This document shows positions 19,557 to 29,389 of a DNA stretch of 34,078 nt, piece after piece. Position 1 is the stretch's first letter, and the number at the start of each line of letters is the position of its first letter. The notes under the pieces are model-generated. The model did not search any database. It had not been told where the DNA came from and saw only the letters and a list, made by a program, of their open reading frames with translations. Location: positions 1 through 34,078 of the forward strand of contig JAUCBJ010002916.1 in the NCBI GenBank assembly GCA_032718475.1. The letters are read 5' to 3'. A program made the translations under genes and the position numbers. Source of the DNA: Nemertoderma westbladi. Taxonomy: Eukaryota; Xenacoelomorpha; Nemertodermatida; Nemertodermatidae.

Positions 19557-20562
19557 CAAGAGTTACAATGTTACGGAGCCCCCAAAACTAAAACCCCTGG
19601 ATTACTGCCCCCCCGCTACATCCCCATTTATAGTGTTTACAATATGTCAATAACTACATACTGCATTTAGATTTACATTTTTTATGTTAAAAAACTGAAA
19701 CAATTTTCCGCTCGCTTCACTCGCGCTCATTCCCCATTTATAGTGTTTACAATATGTCAATAACTACATATATTGGAAGAGACGTACCTAATGCCTGCAA
19801 TATCCTACTGTAAAGTTTGTGAATCAAATCATAACCCGACCTTCTCACCAAAACAGTAAACTCTAAGTAAGCGAATATATATTGCAGTATCGGTCTCTTA
19901 TAACCGGTGAGGCAGAAAACAGTCTACGAACGGACAAACTTCGATAAAACAAAATCCCGCGCAGCGAATCCTAAAATCAGGCTGACTCACTGACGGACTA
20001 AGGGGCTCGTATACTTTGCCGCGGTGTGATTTATATGGTTGGGCGAGAGAGACGCTAGCTAGGTGCAGAAAGGTCTAACTAGCGGGCAAAGCGCAGTATG
20101 GACAAAAATTATTTTATATATTTTGAGGTGTAAATAATTTCAAACGCGCGTGTGTCTTGATTCTAAACAGTCAAAGTCAGTTTTGCTCCTTCACATATAT
20201 AATTACTGGGTCCGGTGTACATTTTACAAATATTCTAATTTCTATTTAATACTAATTAATTAATACTAATTTAAAATCTAATTAATACTCACGAATGATA
20301 AGGCTCCTTCCCCTTTTGTGTATTTCCAGGACTCAAATTCAGGCATAAGGTTAATACTACGCCAAGAATTCGGCAATTTAATTTACCAGGTCCCTAATAC
20401 TAAGAAGAAATGTGTTAGTTTACTACAGTAGGCGTACTGTTACTAATAGCTAGCCTGGCGTTCTTATCTAGAATTTGGTTGCCTAGATGGGCACGGCAAC
20501 TTCCTAACAGAATGTTGGCACTACTACTACTAGGATCGGCATGCTGCATTGCAGCTGCATTT
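19557..20562. other. Non-coding stretch with a 40-bp direct repeat
   Basis: 19621-19660 and 19731-19770 are identical 40-bp copies starting TCCCCATTTATAGTG, 110 bp apart. Both lie just right of the minisatellite. The rest shows no gene; the right end probably holds the 3' untranslated part of the LINE on the minus strand, whose exact end I cannot place. Confidence 0.6.
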
Positions 20563-22989
20563 TTAAGAATGCTGTGCCGGCTTGTCAACAAAATTGCACC
20601 GCCACAACCCCCTATCACCCATGACATTTGCTAGATCATCCGCATCTTTAAGGCCAGTGTCCTTTAAGATGCGTCTCAAGAAAGTCATGGGCTGTCCACC
20701 ATGCTTATTCACTCCATGAGGCTGCCAAAGTACAAGATTATGCACTGGCTGGTCCTCACGGCGAAAGCAATGTCCTTCAAAGCGGAGGCGATTTTGTTCT
20801 AGTGTCAAGCTTGGGGGAACCAATGAGACACCTCCAATGTTATATAGTGTCTGGTTGGAGATGTGTGCATTGTACTTGACACAATGTACCCGGCGTAGCA
20901 TTCTTGTGAATGTGCCATCCAGAGATTTGGTGTCCTCAGCAGTTAGAGCCCAGCATGGACTCCCGTAGAGGAGTACTGGAACTACTGCTGCTCTGAATAA
21001 TCGGACCTTAAGTTTCCGATTAATTCTAGGTGACTTCCAAATCCTGGAAAGCCTATTCAAGGCTGCCCATGCCTTTCCCTTACGTATTCGAAGGTCCTCA
21101 CCTGACTTCCGGATCCATGATCCCAGGTAACAGAAGTCGTCCACATGCTCAAGCATACCATCCTTTGAGCTTATGCTCATCCGATCAGAGACTTGCTGAG
21201 GACTTTCAAAGTTAACTGTCAGAATTTTGGTCTTTCTGGAGTTAATAAAAAGACCAACACTAGAAGCAGCATGTTCTAATGAGCTGAGGAGCCGCTGGGC
21301 TCCCTCTAATGATTCTGAGAGTACTCCTAAGTCATCAGCAAAGTCTAGATCAGTTAGGTACTTGGCAGGATTTCCTCGACTTCTGGAGCCAGTAGGTGGA
21401 GTTATCATCACCCCATCATCATTATGATGATCTAAGGACATGCGTAGAACATAGTCAACCACAATAATGAACAAGAATGGTGCAAGTGTGTCTCCTTGGA
21501 GGACGCCCCATAACACTTCAAATGGTTCTGTGTCACCATCAACAGTAGACACAAATGTTGTCGAACCATCGTATACTGATCTGATTGCTGCAATAATTTC
21601 ATCAGGAATCCCATATAATGAAAGTATGCTGAACATACGTGAGCGAGAGACTGAATCAAAGGCCTTGAAGAAGTCAACAAAGATAACAGCCAGATGCCTG
21701 TCTTTCTTTTTTGATAACTCTTCAATTATCCTTCTAAGTGCCAAAATGGGCTCCATGGTCCCACGACCTTTACGGAACCCATTCTGATTTCCACGTAGCA
21801 GTCTCTCAATGGGATCCCTGATGCGATTTAATAGAATTCTATTGTATAGTTTTGCAGCAATCGAGATCAATGAGATTCCCCGAAAAGAACCATAGAGTGT
21901 TAGGTTGCCCTTCTTGGGAACTGGCACCAACTTATTTGTTTTCATTTCTTGTGGGACTCTTGTTGTACGGTACATGTCTACTATGATGGGATAGATGAGC
22001 TTTAAACACTCAGGTATTTTAAAGACCTCAGGGGGAACACCATCTACTCCACTGGCACGATTCGTCTTAATGCTCTTTGCAGCAGCCTTCACTTCTGCAA
22101 AGGAGATATCGCCAATGGGAATATCTGGGAGTACAGACTCAGACACTTTTACTTCTATGAAGTTATCAGGCAATACCCTGTCATTATTGAGGAGCTTTTC
22201 AAAGTGGGCTTTCCAACCATTGAGGCGATCGGCTGGTGATTCAGCCTTAACCTTGGTGGTTGGTTGGCTTTTCCGCCCAGTAAGCAGATTGATCGATTTC
22301 CATGCCTGGGATGATTGCCTGCTGTCATCAGCATCATTGATGGCATCAACCTGTTGGTTTATTAGCTCCTGTAGATTAACAGAGTACTGCCTGTTCAGGG
22401 ACCTAGATGCAGCTTTAACTGCATTCTTGGCCGCTGTAGTCTGTTTGAGTCGGGACTCTTTCTGCGCCTTATGAAGGTCATTTCGGCACTTCTGAATTTT
22501 GTTGTCAGTCCAGGGTGCCCTTTTCCTGTTTCGAGGGTATACAGGAACTGTTTCTGCAGCTGCTAACTTAACTGCTTCTGTAAAGGCAGTATAGCCCTCA
22601 CAGTGATCTGCCGCCTCAGAGGCAAGAGCCTCATACCTGTTGCTCAGCTGTAGTGTGAAGCTGGATCTCACACTTGGCTGTTGCAACAGAGAGGACCAGT
22701 CATGCCGTGGCAAGGCAGATTTCGTTGTTCTGCTAGCACGCAGACTAAGTCTTACCTTGGCCACAATAAGGCGGTGATCACTGGAGAAGGGTCGAAGTGT
22801 AAATGCATTACAGTCTTGTATAGAGCTCCTGTATTTCCTACGAAACAGAATATGGTCTATCTGGGACTTGTGACCACTGGGTCCACTATGAGTCCATAGC
22901 TTTCCAGTTCGCTTCTTGAACTGGGTTCCAGCCGAAAACAATCCATTTCCAGAGAATGTTGACAGGGACACGGTAGATGTTAGTATCCC
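20563..22989 (-). CDS. LINE polyprotein: C-terminal endonuclease and complete reverse transcriptase
   Basis: About 800 codons without a stop. The N-terminal part has QIDHILFRR and FSSDHRLIVAKV, the C-terminal end of an AP-type endonuclease (SDH motif); the N-terminal half of that domain is missing. Then a basic linker (YPRNRKRAPWTDNKIQK), SGVDGVPPE, and reverse transcriptase blocks VPVPKKGNLTLYGSFRGISL, NGFRKGRGT, FVDFFKAFDSVSR (motif A Asp), GVLQGDTLAPFLF (motif B) and FADDLGVL (motif C; F where Y is commoner). The C-terminus has LLYGSPCWAL and NRLRFEGHCFRRED, of the RLR-x-GH-x-R type common in RTE-like elements. No CCHC knuckle is seen. No convincing start ATG is present because of the truncation. 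The frame is intact, so this copy is young. Confidence 0.85.
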   Translation of the reverse strand, partial: GILTSTVSLSTFSGNGLFSAGTQFKKRTGKLWTHSGPSGHKSQIDHILFRRKYRSSIQDCNAFTLRPFSSDHRLIVAKVRLSLRASRTTKSALPRHDWSSLLQQPSVRSSFTLQLSNRYEALASEAADHCEGYTAFTEAVKLAAAETVPVYPRNRKRAPWTDNKIQKCRNDLHKAQKESRLKQTTAAKNAVKAASRSLNRQYSVNLQELINQQVDAINDADDSRQSSQAWKSINLLTGRKSQPTTKVKAESPADRLNGWKAHFEKLLNNDRVLPDNFIEVKVSESVLPDIPIGDISFAEVKAAAKSIKTNRASGVDGVPPEVFKIPECLKLIYPIIVDMYRTTRVPQEMKTNKLVPVPKKGNLTLYGSFRGISLISIAAKLYNRILLNRIRDPIERLLRGNQNGFRKGRGTMEPILALRRIIEELSKKKDRHLAVIFVDFFKAFDSVSRSRMFSILSLYGIPDEIIAAIRSVYDGSTTFVSTVDGDTEPFEVLWGVLQGDTLAPFLFIIVVDYVLRMSLDHHNDDGVMITPPTGSRSRGNPAKYLTDLDFADDLGVLSESLEGAQRLLSSLEHAASSVGLFINSRKTKILTVNFESPQQVSDRMSISSKDGMLEHVDDFCYLGSWIRKSGEDLRIRKGKAWAALNRLSRIWKSPRINRKLKVRLFRAAVVPVLLYGSPCWALTAEDTKSLDGTFTRMLRRVHCVKYNAHISNQTLYNIGGVSLVPPSLTLEQNRLRFEGHCFRREDQPVHNLVLWQPHGVNKHGGQPMTFLRRILKDTGLKDADDLANVMGDRGLWRCNFVDKPAQHS

Positions 22990-22990
22990 T
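20563..22990 (-). mobile_element. 5'-truncated RTE-like non-LTR retrotransposon, minus strand
   Basis: The element holds one long intact frame and a 5' breakpoint within the endonuclease domain, as usual for LINE insertions cut short during target-primed reverse transcription. The 1066-bp part 21318-22383 is nearly the same as the interrupted copy at 10108-16151 and lies inverted to it. The 3' end lies left of 20563 and is not resolved. Confidence 0.85.
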
Positions 22991-23554
22991 AAATAGCCTC
23001 AATTTATTTTGCGCCTAGTAATAAACTGCCCTACCGCCTGAACGGTACAATCCTAATTCAGGTGAAACACAGTAACCCTTCTGGCCTACAAGTTCAAATG
23101 CAATGGACACCGTTGTACTACAAACAGTCACAGACGCACCTGTACTTAGCAAGAGTTAGGCGTACAGTTTGCTGCACCCTACCAATGTGTATGCCTTGTA
23201 CCGGTGTGCCTGCGTCCTATCTGTGTACTAGTATCTTTCTGCCTGATCTCCTCCCCCGTAGGAATATGAAGGTCTACTGTGGGTTTTCTCTGAATTAAGA
23301 CAGTACAGTCCCTAGATGTAAATTTTAGCGCACAGCGTGTCACTTTTCGATCTTTGGTCTTACACTTAAGTAGCAAGGCATTGAACGCTGTCTAACCTTT
23401 CAGGCGATGGGCGAATAACTAAGAATGATATTGCGGGTTGTCTCCTTCTACATTCCTCAGATGTTCCCGTTCATTGCTGTGGCCCGATGTTTAGCCTGCC
23501 ATCCTGTCCCTCAGTTAGGTTCACCGTGGTAAAACATGATAGAAAAAGGGCAGA
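22991..23554. other. Non-coding stretch left of the LTR-like region
   Basis: No recognised gene or motif. The short frames on both strands have no protein-like pattern. Confidence 0.4.
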
Positions 23555-23830
23555 TGTAACAAGTATTTCTAACTTTTATTACAAAACTAATATACAATAA
23601 ACAATACTAAGATAAGAAAGCTAGATAATAAGTGTATACTATAGAGAGATAGAGAGATACTAATGAACGAAATCGCACCTTTTATAGCAAATTTGTGCTG
23701 CAATCAATCGAGATAAATCTAGATTGTTCTATGAGTTCTAATAGGTTTTTAAAGATAACTATTGGTCCAGCGAACACGTATCTTGCACGACATTGGTTAC
23801 TATCTAATAACTGCAATCCTATTGGTTAAT
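23555..23830 (-). promoter_or_regulatory. LTR-like promoter: three CCAAT boxes, TATAAAAG, then AATAAA
   Basis: On the minus strand CCAAT occurs at 23821-23825, 23792-23796 and 23761-23765, TATAAAAG at 23686-23679 and AATAAA at 23580-23575. A promoter about 100 bp ahead of a poly(A) signal is the U3-R arrangement of an LTR. It lies downstream of the gag-like frame and may be the 3' LTR of the BEL-like element; CTATCA at 23546-23541 could be its CA end. No matching second LTR is found in the window, so this stays a candidate. Confidence 0.5.
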
Positions 23831-23901
23831 CTACATTGAGCAAATGCAATTTAATTTGTAGCAGTTAATTTAAATGAGTTGAAACTCTGCACAAAAAATA
23901 A

Positions 23902-23980
23902 TTCGCACCTACTAGGATTCGAACTCAATACCTACTACACGAATTTCCAACGCTTTAACCGACTGAGCTACTGAACCACT
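23902..23980 (-). repeat. tRNA-like sequence (tRNA pseudogene or SINE head)
   Basis: The minus strand has an A box (TAGCTCAGTCGGTT, 23970-23957) and a B box (GAGTTCGAATCC, 23926-23915) at tRNA spacing. Anticodon and T stems pair poorly and the acceptor does not close, so it is not a working tRNA. It is best read as a tRNA-derived SINE head or tRNA pseudogene with Pol III promoter boxes. Confidence 0.6.
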
Positions 23981-24442
23981 TGAACAATGTTATACAAATA
24001 GATATACTGAATGCAAATGAGGACTTAATGTAATCTTTATAGCAAAGTTAATTCGAACAAAATAAAATTTTTGAAATCCACGGCATTCATGAGAATATAA
24101 TTCTATACCGCTCCATGAAAACAGGATATTATCGTGCATAAAATATACGGTTTTCACCAATACTAAATCAAATTATGGAATACTTGGGACGTACTTACAT
24201 ATTTACAAATTAAATCTCAACAATAATACCTCTACATAATAATTCGATACAAAAATAATTACAAATTCAAACTTTACGTATTTAAGGCTTTATTAAGTAA
24301 GTACAATATAAATCTAAATTAAATTCACCAAAATAAATCTATTGCATCTCAAATATTACATAAATTCAAACAATCACAAATACTAATACTACTTAAATAT
24401 AAAACAAATTGCATAAGTTCGGATAATTTCAAATAAATCACA

Positions 24443-24463
24443 AGAAAGGCTCACAAGTCTTCC
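24443..24463 (-). other. GRLVSLS motif copy a
   Basis: The minus strand encodes D-GRLVSLS-C. An in-frame TAG lies five codons upstream (24481-24479), and the stretch between is purine-rich. It lies outside any long reading frame. Confidence 0.7.
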
Positions 24464-24827
24464 GTCTGCTCTTGCCTTCTATTTACTGTGAATACAAATA
24501 CTGCTTCTTTATAGAATATAAATTGCATAATATTCAAAACAATAAATTGCGTAAGTTTGGAATGACTACAAATATAGCACTTTCTAAATATAAATCTTTA
24601 CTAAATTGCATAAGTTTAGAATAATACTGCATAAGTTTAGAATAATATAAACTCCTTTTACATCTCAAATAGGAAATATAAATCTTTCAAATATAAATTC
24701 CTTCTAAATATAAAACTTTCTAAATTTCAAAATTGGAACAATACAAATACATAAGTTTAGAACAATGTAAATTGCATAAATTTAGAATAATATAAATTGC
24801 ATAAATTTAGAGCAATATAAATTTTAA

Positions 24828-24917
24828 ACAATTCAATTTACATAAACAATTCAATTTACATAAACAATTCAATTTACATAAACAATTCAATTTACATAAA
24901 CAATTCGATTTACCTAA
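24828..24917. repeat. Five tandem 18-bp units
   Basis: The unit ACAATTCAATTTACATAA repeats at 24828, 24846, 24864, 24882 and 24900. The first four are identical; the last has two changes. Confidence 0.95.
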
Positions 24918-24967
24918 ACAATGCATAAAATAATACATAAAACAATACAAAAAACAAACAATTCATA

Positions 24968-24988
24968 AGAAAGGCTCACGAGTCTTCC
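24968..24988 (-). other. GRLVSLS motif copy b
   Basis: The minus strand encodes D-GRLVSLS-Y, in the same phase as the gag-like frame, seven codons after that frame's final TAA (25012-25010). The bases just upstream are purine-rich (GGGAAGGAAGGAG). Confidence 0.7.
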
Positions 24989-25958
24989 GTCCACTCCTTC
25001 CTTCCCGCTTTAACGCTTAGCGGATCGAGCCCTGCCGCGTCCTCGAAAACTGCGTATCGGTGATTTAGCTCGTGATATGGGACTTGTTGGGCGAGCCACT
25101 GGTTTACTTTGGACGTTGGGAGATGGTACGACCATTTCCTCACATATTCGTCTCTTAGTTATCCCAAATCCTCGTCCAATTCCTCGTGACCGATCGGTTG
25201 TATCTACCGCTGGTAAAACGTCTGGGAACGCGCGAGAAGCGGACGACGCAGACCCAAGAGAAGCTTGCGCCCCCTTTTGATCAGCTGGTATATGTCCCGA
25301 TCCTCCTTGCGGTTCTCTGGGAAGCGAAACCGTATCCCGAGTAATAATAGTCGGTTCGTATCCCCTTCATTCTTCAACATTGATAGTTTTCTTTAATTGT
25401 TGGCCCACTTTCTGAACCCTTATGATCCTGTGCTGTCCGTCCTCACGAGGGTGACGTGCAGATGGCGCGACCAGAGTAGCTGGTATGTTGGTCGCCTCTA
25501 GGACCTCCTCTTCCTCGAATATGCTCGCTCCTATACGTTTATGGTAGAACGCGGCTCGGTACGCCCATGCGACGGTTAACCAAGCTCCCTTGTTCCGCTT
25601 TTCCGTTCGGAAACGATCAAATTCACCATAGGTGATACGATTAACGACTTTCTGGAAATTCCATGTATTCTTATTGTCAGGGTGTATCTGTAACAAATAT
25701 TCGCGCACAACTCGGAATCCACTATCGTGAGGCAAAATATCAACTACCTCGATGAGTTCGTCATATTGCGGCATAGCGGAGATATATCCTTCCGACATCA
25801 TAGTTTGGGGATTTACCGCCCAAAATCCAAGATGCGCTCTCATCGGGAACCGTCTTCTTTGCGCCGATACATGTTCGTCAGCCAAATCTTCCCAATCATC
25901 AAATAGTTTTCGCACGAGTTTTACAGATTCGTGTTCGTAAGGTATGTCTCTCAATTGA

Positions 25959-26140
25959 CATTCAGATGCTCGATGTCCCTTTATATTACAGTATGTGCAT
26001 TGAGCCATAAATCTCCAGCAAGTATAAAATGTATGGGACCCTTGATCTCCACACCATCCACAAGTCAGTTGAGTCGTAGAAATGTGCTTTCCACTGCACT
26101 TTGTCGAATGATGTCCAGCGACGCCACATTTACCACACAT
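25959..26140 (-). other. Three CCHC-type zinc knuckles
   Basis: Within about 60 residues are C-x2-C-x4-H-x4-C, C-x2-C-x5-H-x4-C and C-x2-C-x4-H-x4-C. The middle one has one extra residue before His. Such knuckles bind single-stranded nucleic acid in Gag proteins. Confidence 0.88.
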
Positions 26141-27937
26141 CGTATTAGCAGGGTACCACACTCGCTCATATATAAGATCGCCAATGGGTCGAGCGCTTCC
26201 TCCCACACTATAGTCGTAATCGTCTGGGTCGATAGGTTGGTATGTTTCAGAAGGTTGTATGCAAACTACAGCATCTGTTGCTTCTAATTGTCGAATCTCC
26301 GTCTGAGATATCTTCGGGAGGTTCCTTTCAATCTCAAGAAGTTCCTCTAAAGGATCATCGATGGTCGTCGTTACTTCGAAATCATCACCTAAGTGACCGA
26401 TAGGCGCGTGCGTCTGCCGTGATTCGTCCGTAAGCTCCACGATACGTTCTCCTTCATAGGGTAACAATGTAAACATAGATGGTCTTTCGATAAGAGATCC
26501 CGCACAGCGAAGATACACGTCTCGAAATATACTAAATCCTGCTCGAGTGAAGGCATTACACTGAGCGTCGGAATTGTAGAAGGGTTCGAGAAACCGTCTA
26601 AACACGTCGGTATGAATTCTCCCTTCCACATAGAATGTATGATCTTCTCCGAGGCAAAGTGGATGTCTTTTAAGAGTCCGAGACACAATGTCGGCGACTA
26701 AGCAAACATTCACTGATGACTCTATCGCTAAATAATATTGTAGTACCGCTCTTGGAGGTGAAGTAATAGCCCAATATACGCATCCTCTCCATTTGAGCTG
26801 TGATTCAAACTCATTTATATCTGGAGTATCACCTTCTCCATACGTTTCGATATACTTTGTTCTTTTACTTTCCTTGTAATCCCAATTAAACATCAAGTAG
26901 GAAATGTATCCAGTTCCGGTTTTCTGAGTATCATACTCACGGAAGTATCCTTGTTCAATAGACCACAGTATAAGAGGTCGAGTGTCGACGTAAGGTGTCG
27001 GTAATCGGTCGTCACTGTCCGACATGCCGGCGAAGTCGCTAATTAAGTCCTCTCTTACTCCTGATCCAATCTTTACAACAGTTTTATCTAAAATCATATT
27101 TCTCACCATCTTTGGTAACATTCTAGCATCGATATTGCAAGCCTGGTCCATTTTCTTTACTATATTAGTGATGAAATGGTGCCGCTTGGTAGTTCCTGGA
27201 GGTATCGGCATTCGCTTGTCGCTCCTTTGTCTACTGAAAACGTGCAAAACTCCGTCTGCCGCTCTAATTTGTATAGTCTTGGAGGTTAGACTCTGCTGAT
27301 GGCTGCCGCCCTCGTTATCATTAAACATGTAACCGTTTTCCTGAAACGATCTAAACGTTCTATTCCATTCGTCCAATAATTCTTCCGAAGGTTGCCAAAT
27401 CTTCTCTATGTCTTTCTCGTCCTCGAAATGAATGACTTTACCTTGCCAGTCCGCAGCGATATCTGTATCCGACTCAAAGGTTCCTGTTCCAATCCATAAG
27501 CGAATTGTTTTGGTTAAATATCCTTTCAGGTTACTCGGAGCTATATCAGCGCCAGCTCTATCCAGTTCCCTAAAGTCTTGAATATGAGGCGGAACATTAT
27601 GCACGACCTTTTGCGTAATATGTCAACGTAAATCATATATCTTAACCATATCGCTTAGAACAACTGCAGGAAGAAACTCTAAGTTCGAAATGATTTCCGG
27701 AGGATCCACAATAGGTATTTCATACGTTGTATCTTGTCGAACTGGTATACTAATAGGGAAATTGAGTGTCGTACTCAATGGTTTCGTAGTTGAAGTACTA
27801 TACGGTTGCATTTCTCTTGTCCTTTCCGGGGATGCAATCTGTAGTCTCTGAATAACGTTTTGAGCAAAGTTTATACTCTCGAAAACTTCCGGTGTCATCT
27901 CCTTAGCTGAAGTTTGATCGTGTGACGTCCAATGGTA

Positions 27938-27958
27938 AGGTAGGCTCGCGAGTCTTCC
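27938..27958 (-). other. GRLASLP motif copy c, inside the gag-like frame
   Basis: Encodes G-GRLASLP-Y, twelve codons after the in-frame TAG at 27992-27994 and preceded by purine-rich sequence. It lies between the first and second parts of the gag-like frame. Confidence 0.75.
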
Positions 27959-28849
27959 GCCCCATTCTTCCATCTCACCTTTCTCGAAAGCCTAGTAGGC
28001 TCTGTATAGGCTAAGAGCTTCTTTCTTTTCGCGGGTTGACTGAGTCGCCTCGTCCAGCGTAAGTTCAAATACATCGGGTTCAACAACCTTAGGTGGGTAA
28101 ACGACAATTTCTCCCGCCTTTGGTCCAGTCATAGCGAATGAATGATATGGATTCGATAAAGGATACCCTCCTTCCTGGTAGCATAGTTGTTGATGGTTCG
28201 AACACCTCGCCAATATCGGTTCGGGATTTTCCTTATTCAAACGCATCGGAATCGCATTTCGTTGTTCGCGCATACAAGCACCGCATTGATAATAAAGTTT
28301 ATAAACTGAAAATGCTTCCTTTGTTTGTCTATCGTCCCCTCGAGTTCGTCTGTAAAGATGCATTCCATCGAATTCATCGCGTACCGCGGGCATAGGTTCG
28401 TGCGCCTTCAGGTATTGCATAGTATGATACAAACGACTAATTTCGGTATCGGGATCTTCGCTAATATCTCCCGTATCACATAAAGCATCGTACGGGTAAA
28501 GTTCATTGAAGGTTTTGCGTAAACTTTCGTTTTTTTCTTTTAATGCATTTTGCCTTCTCTTTAATACGTTCGAGTCATATTTAGTCTTTGCGAGTTTCGC
28601 TGTACTTTCTGATAAATCCTTTATTCCAAATATGGTGTAATCCTTAGCTCCAAATCGTTCGAATGGCGCTGCTGCTTCCTCTTGGATATCATATCCCCAT
28701 CTCGGCTCTCCTTGTATCCCCTTCGCCATTATTTGAGGTATGGTTACATAATCATTACTACTAGAGGGAATACAACAGAGTTTATTGTTAGTTGTGAGGA
28801 GATGTGAGAGTTTTCGTCTGCCCTTTTGGCTCGACAACGCTCTAACCTC

Positions 28850-29389
28850 CTACCCATAGCCTAAGATCTAGGGTTTCTTTAATGACACGCTGTTTCTTAT
28901 CTAAAATTTTTTGCCGAAATAAAAACGATTTTGGGCTAAACTGGCTGTGAGTCTAAAATACTCACTTTTTGATCCCAAACTATTATCAGAAAATAAGCAA
29001 TCAAGAGTTAGTAATAAATATAGGGAAGTCTATTATTCGACGTAACTTATTGAAACAAGACCGTGTAAATTTTATTAAAATTTAAGAAAGGCTCGCGAGT
29101 CTTCCATTCTCTTGTTTCTCTAATTTTAAGTTCCACCCGACTGTACCCTGAAATCTATTCACTGGAGAAAATTTTAAAATTTTCAAATCCAAATGGATTG
29201 TCTAAAATTTCGAAAATGTCTCAATATTGTGAGTTCCAAGTAGAATTCCATTTCTTATACCTACCAATCCCGCTCCTATGTGACACATAAGGGTACTACC
29301 CTCAATGTTCACATATAAAGACAATGGTATTCTACCGCTGTCCTTACTACGGTGTACAGGTACGTGGAAATCGATTTGTAAACTCCTTA
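28850..29389. other. Non-coding gap between integrase end and gag-like frame
   Basis: 540 bp with no long frame on the minus strand. It holds motif copy d (29085-29105). By position it could contain an LTR or a leader, but no repeat of it is seen elsewhere in the window and no TATA/poly(A) arrangement was identified. Confidence 0.5.
29085..29105 (-). other. GRLASLS motif copy d
   Basis: The minus strand encodes N-GRLASLS and then TAA. The phase is open for about 32 codons upstream, to a TAG at 29204-29202. The copy lies about 285 bp after the integrase stop. Confidence 0.7.

Larger units (their letters stand above)
23981..25009. other. A/T-rich stretch with tandem repeats
   Basis: The plus strand is rich in ATAAATTTAGAATAATATAA-type words. 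Three units of about 25 bp starting CATAA(G/A)TTTAGA lie at 24750-24824. Five 18-bp units follow at 24828-24917. Two copies of the GRLVSL-encoding motif lie at 24443-24463 and 24968-24988. No gene is supported. Confidence 0.6.
25010..28729 (-). pseudogene. Gag-like zinc-knuckle protein, one frame with three internal stops
   Basis: From ATG at 28729 (MAKGIQGEPRWGYD) one frame runs to TAA at 25010-25012, about 1240 codons with no frameshift. It is interrupted by TAG (27992-27994), TGA (27623-27625) and TGA (25367-25369), and in each case sense coding continues in phase at once. Part 1 has a charged, partly coiled-coil segment and a C-x2-C pair (YYQCGACMREQ). Part 2 holds the GRLASLP motif. Part 3 (745 residues) has three zinc knuckles at 25959-26140: CGKCGVAGHHSTKC, CGWCGDQGSHTFYTC and CTYCNIKGHRASEC. 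The last part is basic and ends SFRGRGRARSAKR. Zinc knuckles suggest a nucleocapsid-like role. I do not recognise the rest. No signal peptide or membrane segment is seen, so it is not env-like. It lies downstream of pol rather than upstream. Confidence 0.65.

Noticed and set aside
16278-19670. Long repetitive open frames on both strands (up to about 556 codons)
   Set aside because: They are forced by a 30-bp unit without stops in four phases; several phases are equally open and overlap, and no start context or non-repeat domain exists.
23062-23376. Short frames on both strands left of the LTR-like region
   Set aside because: No protein-like pattern, start context or family resemblance.
28841-28860. 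Primer-binding site (TGGGTAGGAGG on the minus strand) before the gag-like frame
   Set aside because: The sequence before it does not end in CA as an LTR should, and I could not match it to a tRNA 3' end.
28850-29389. LTR between integrase and the gag-like frame
   Set aside because: No second copy is visible in the window and no TATA/poly(A) pair was found; kept only as a possibility.
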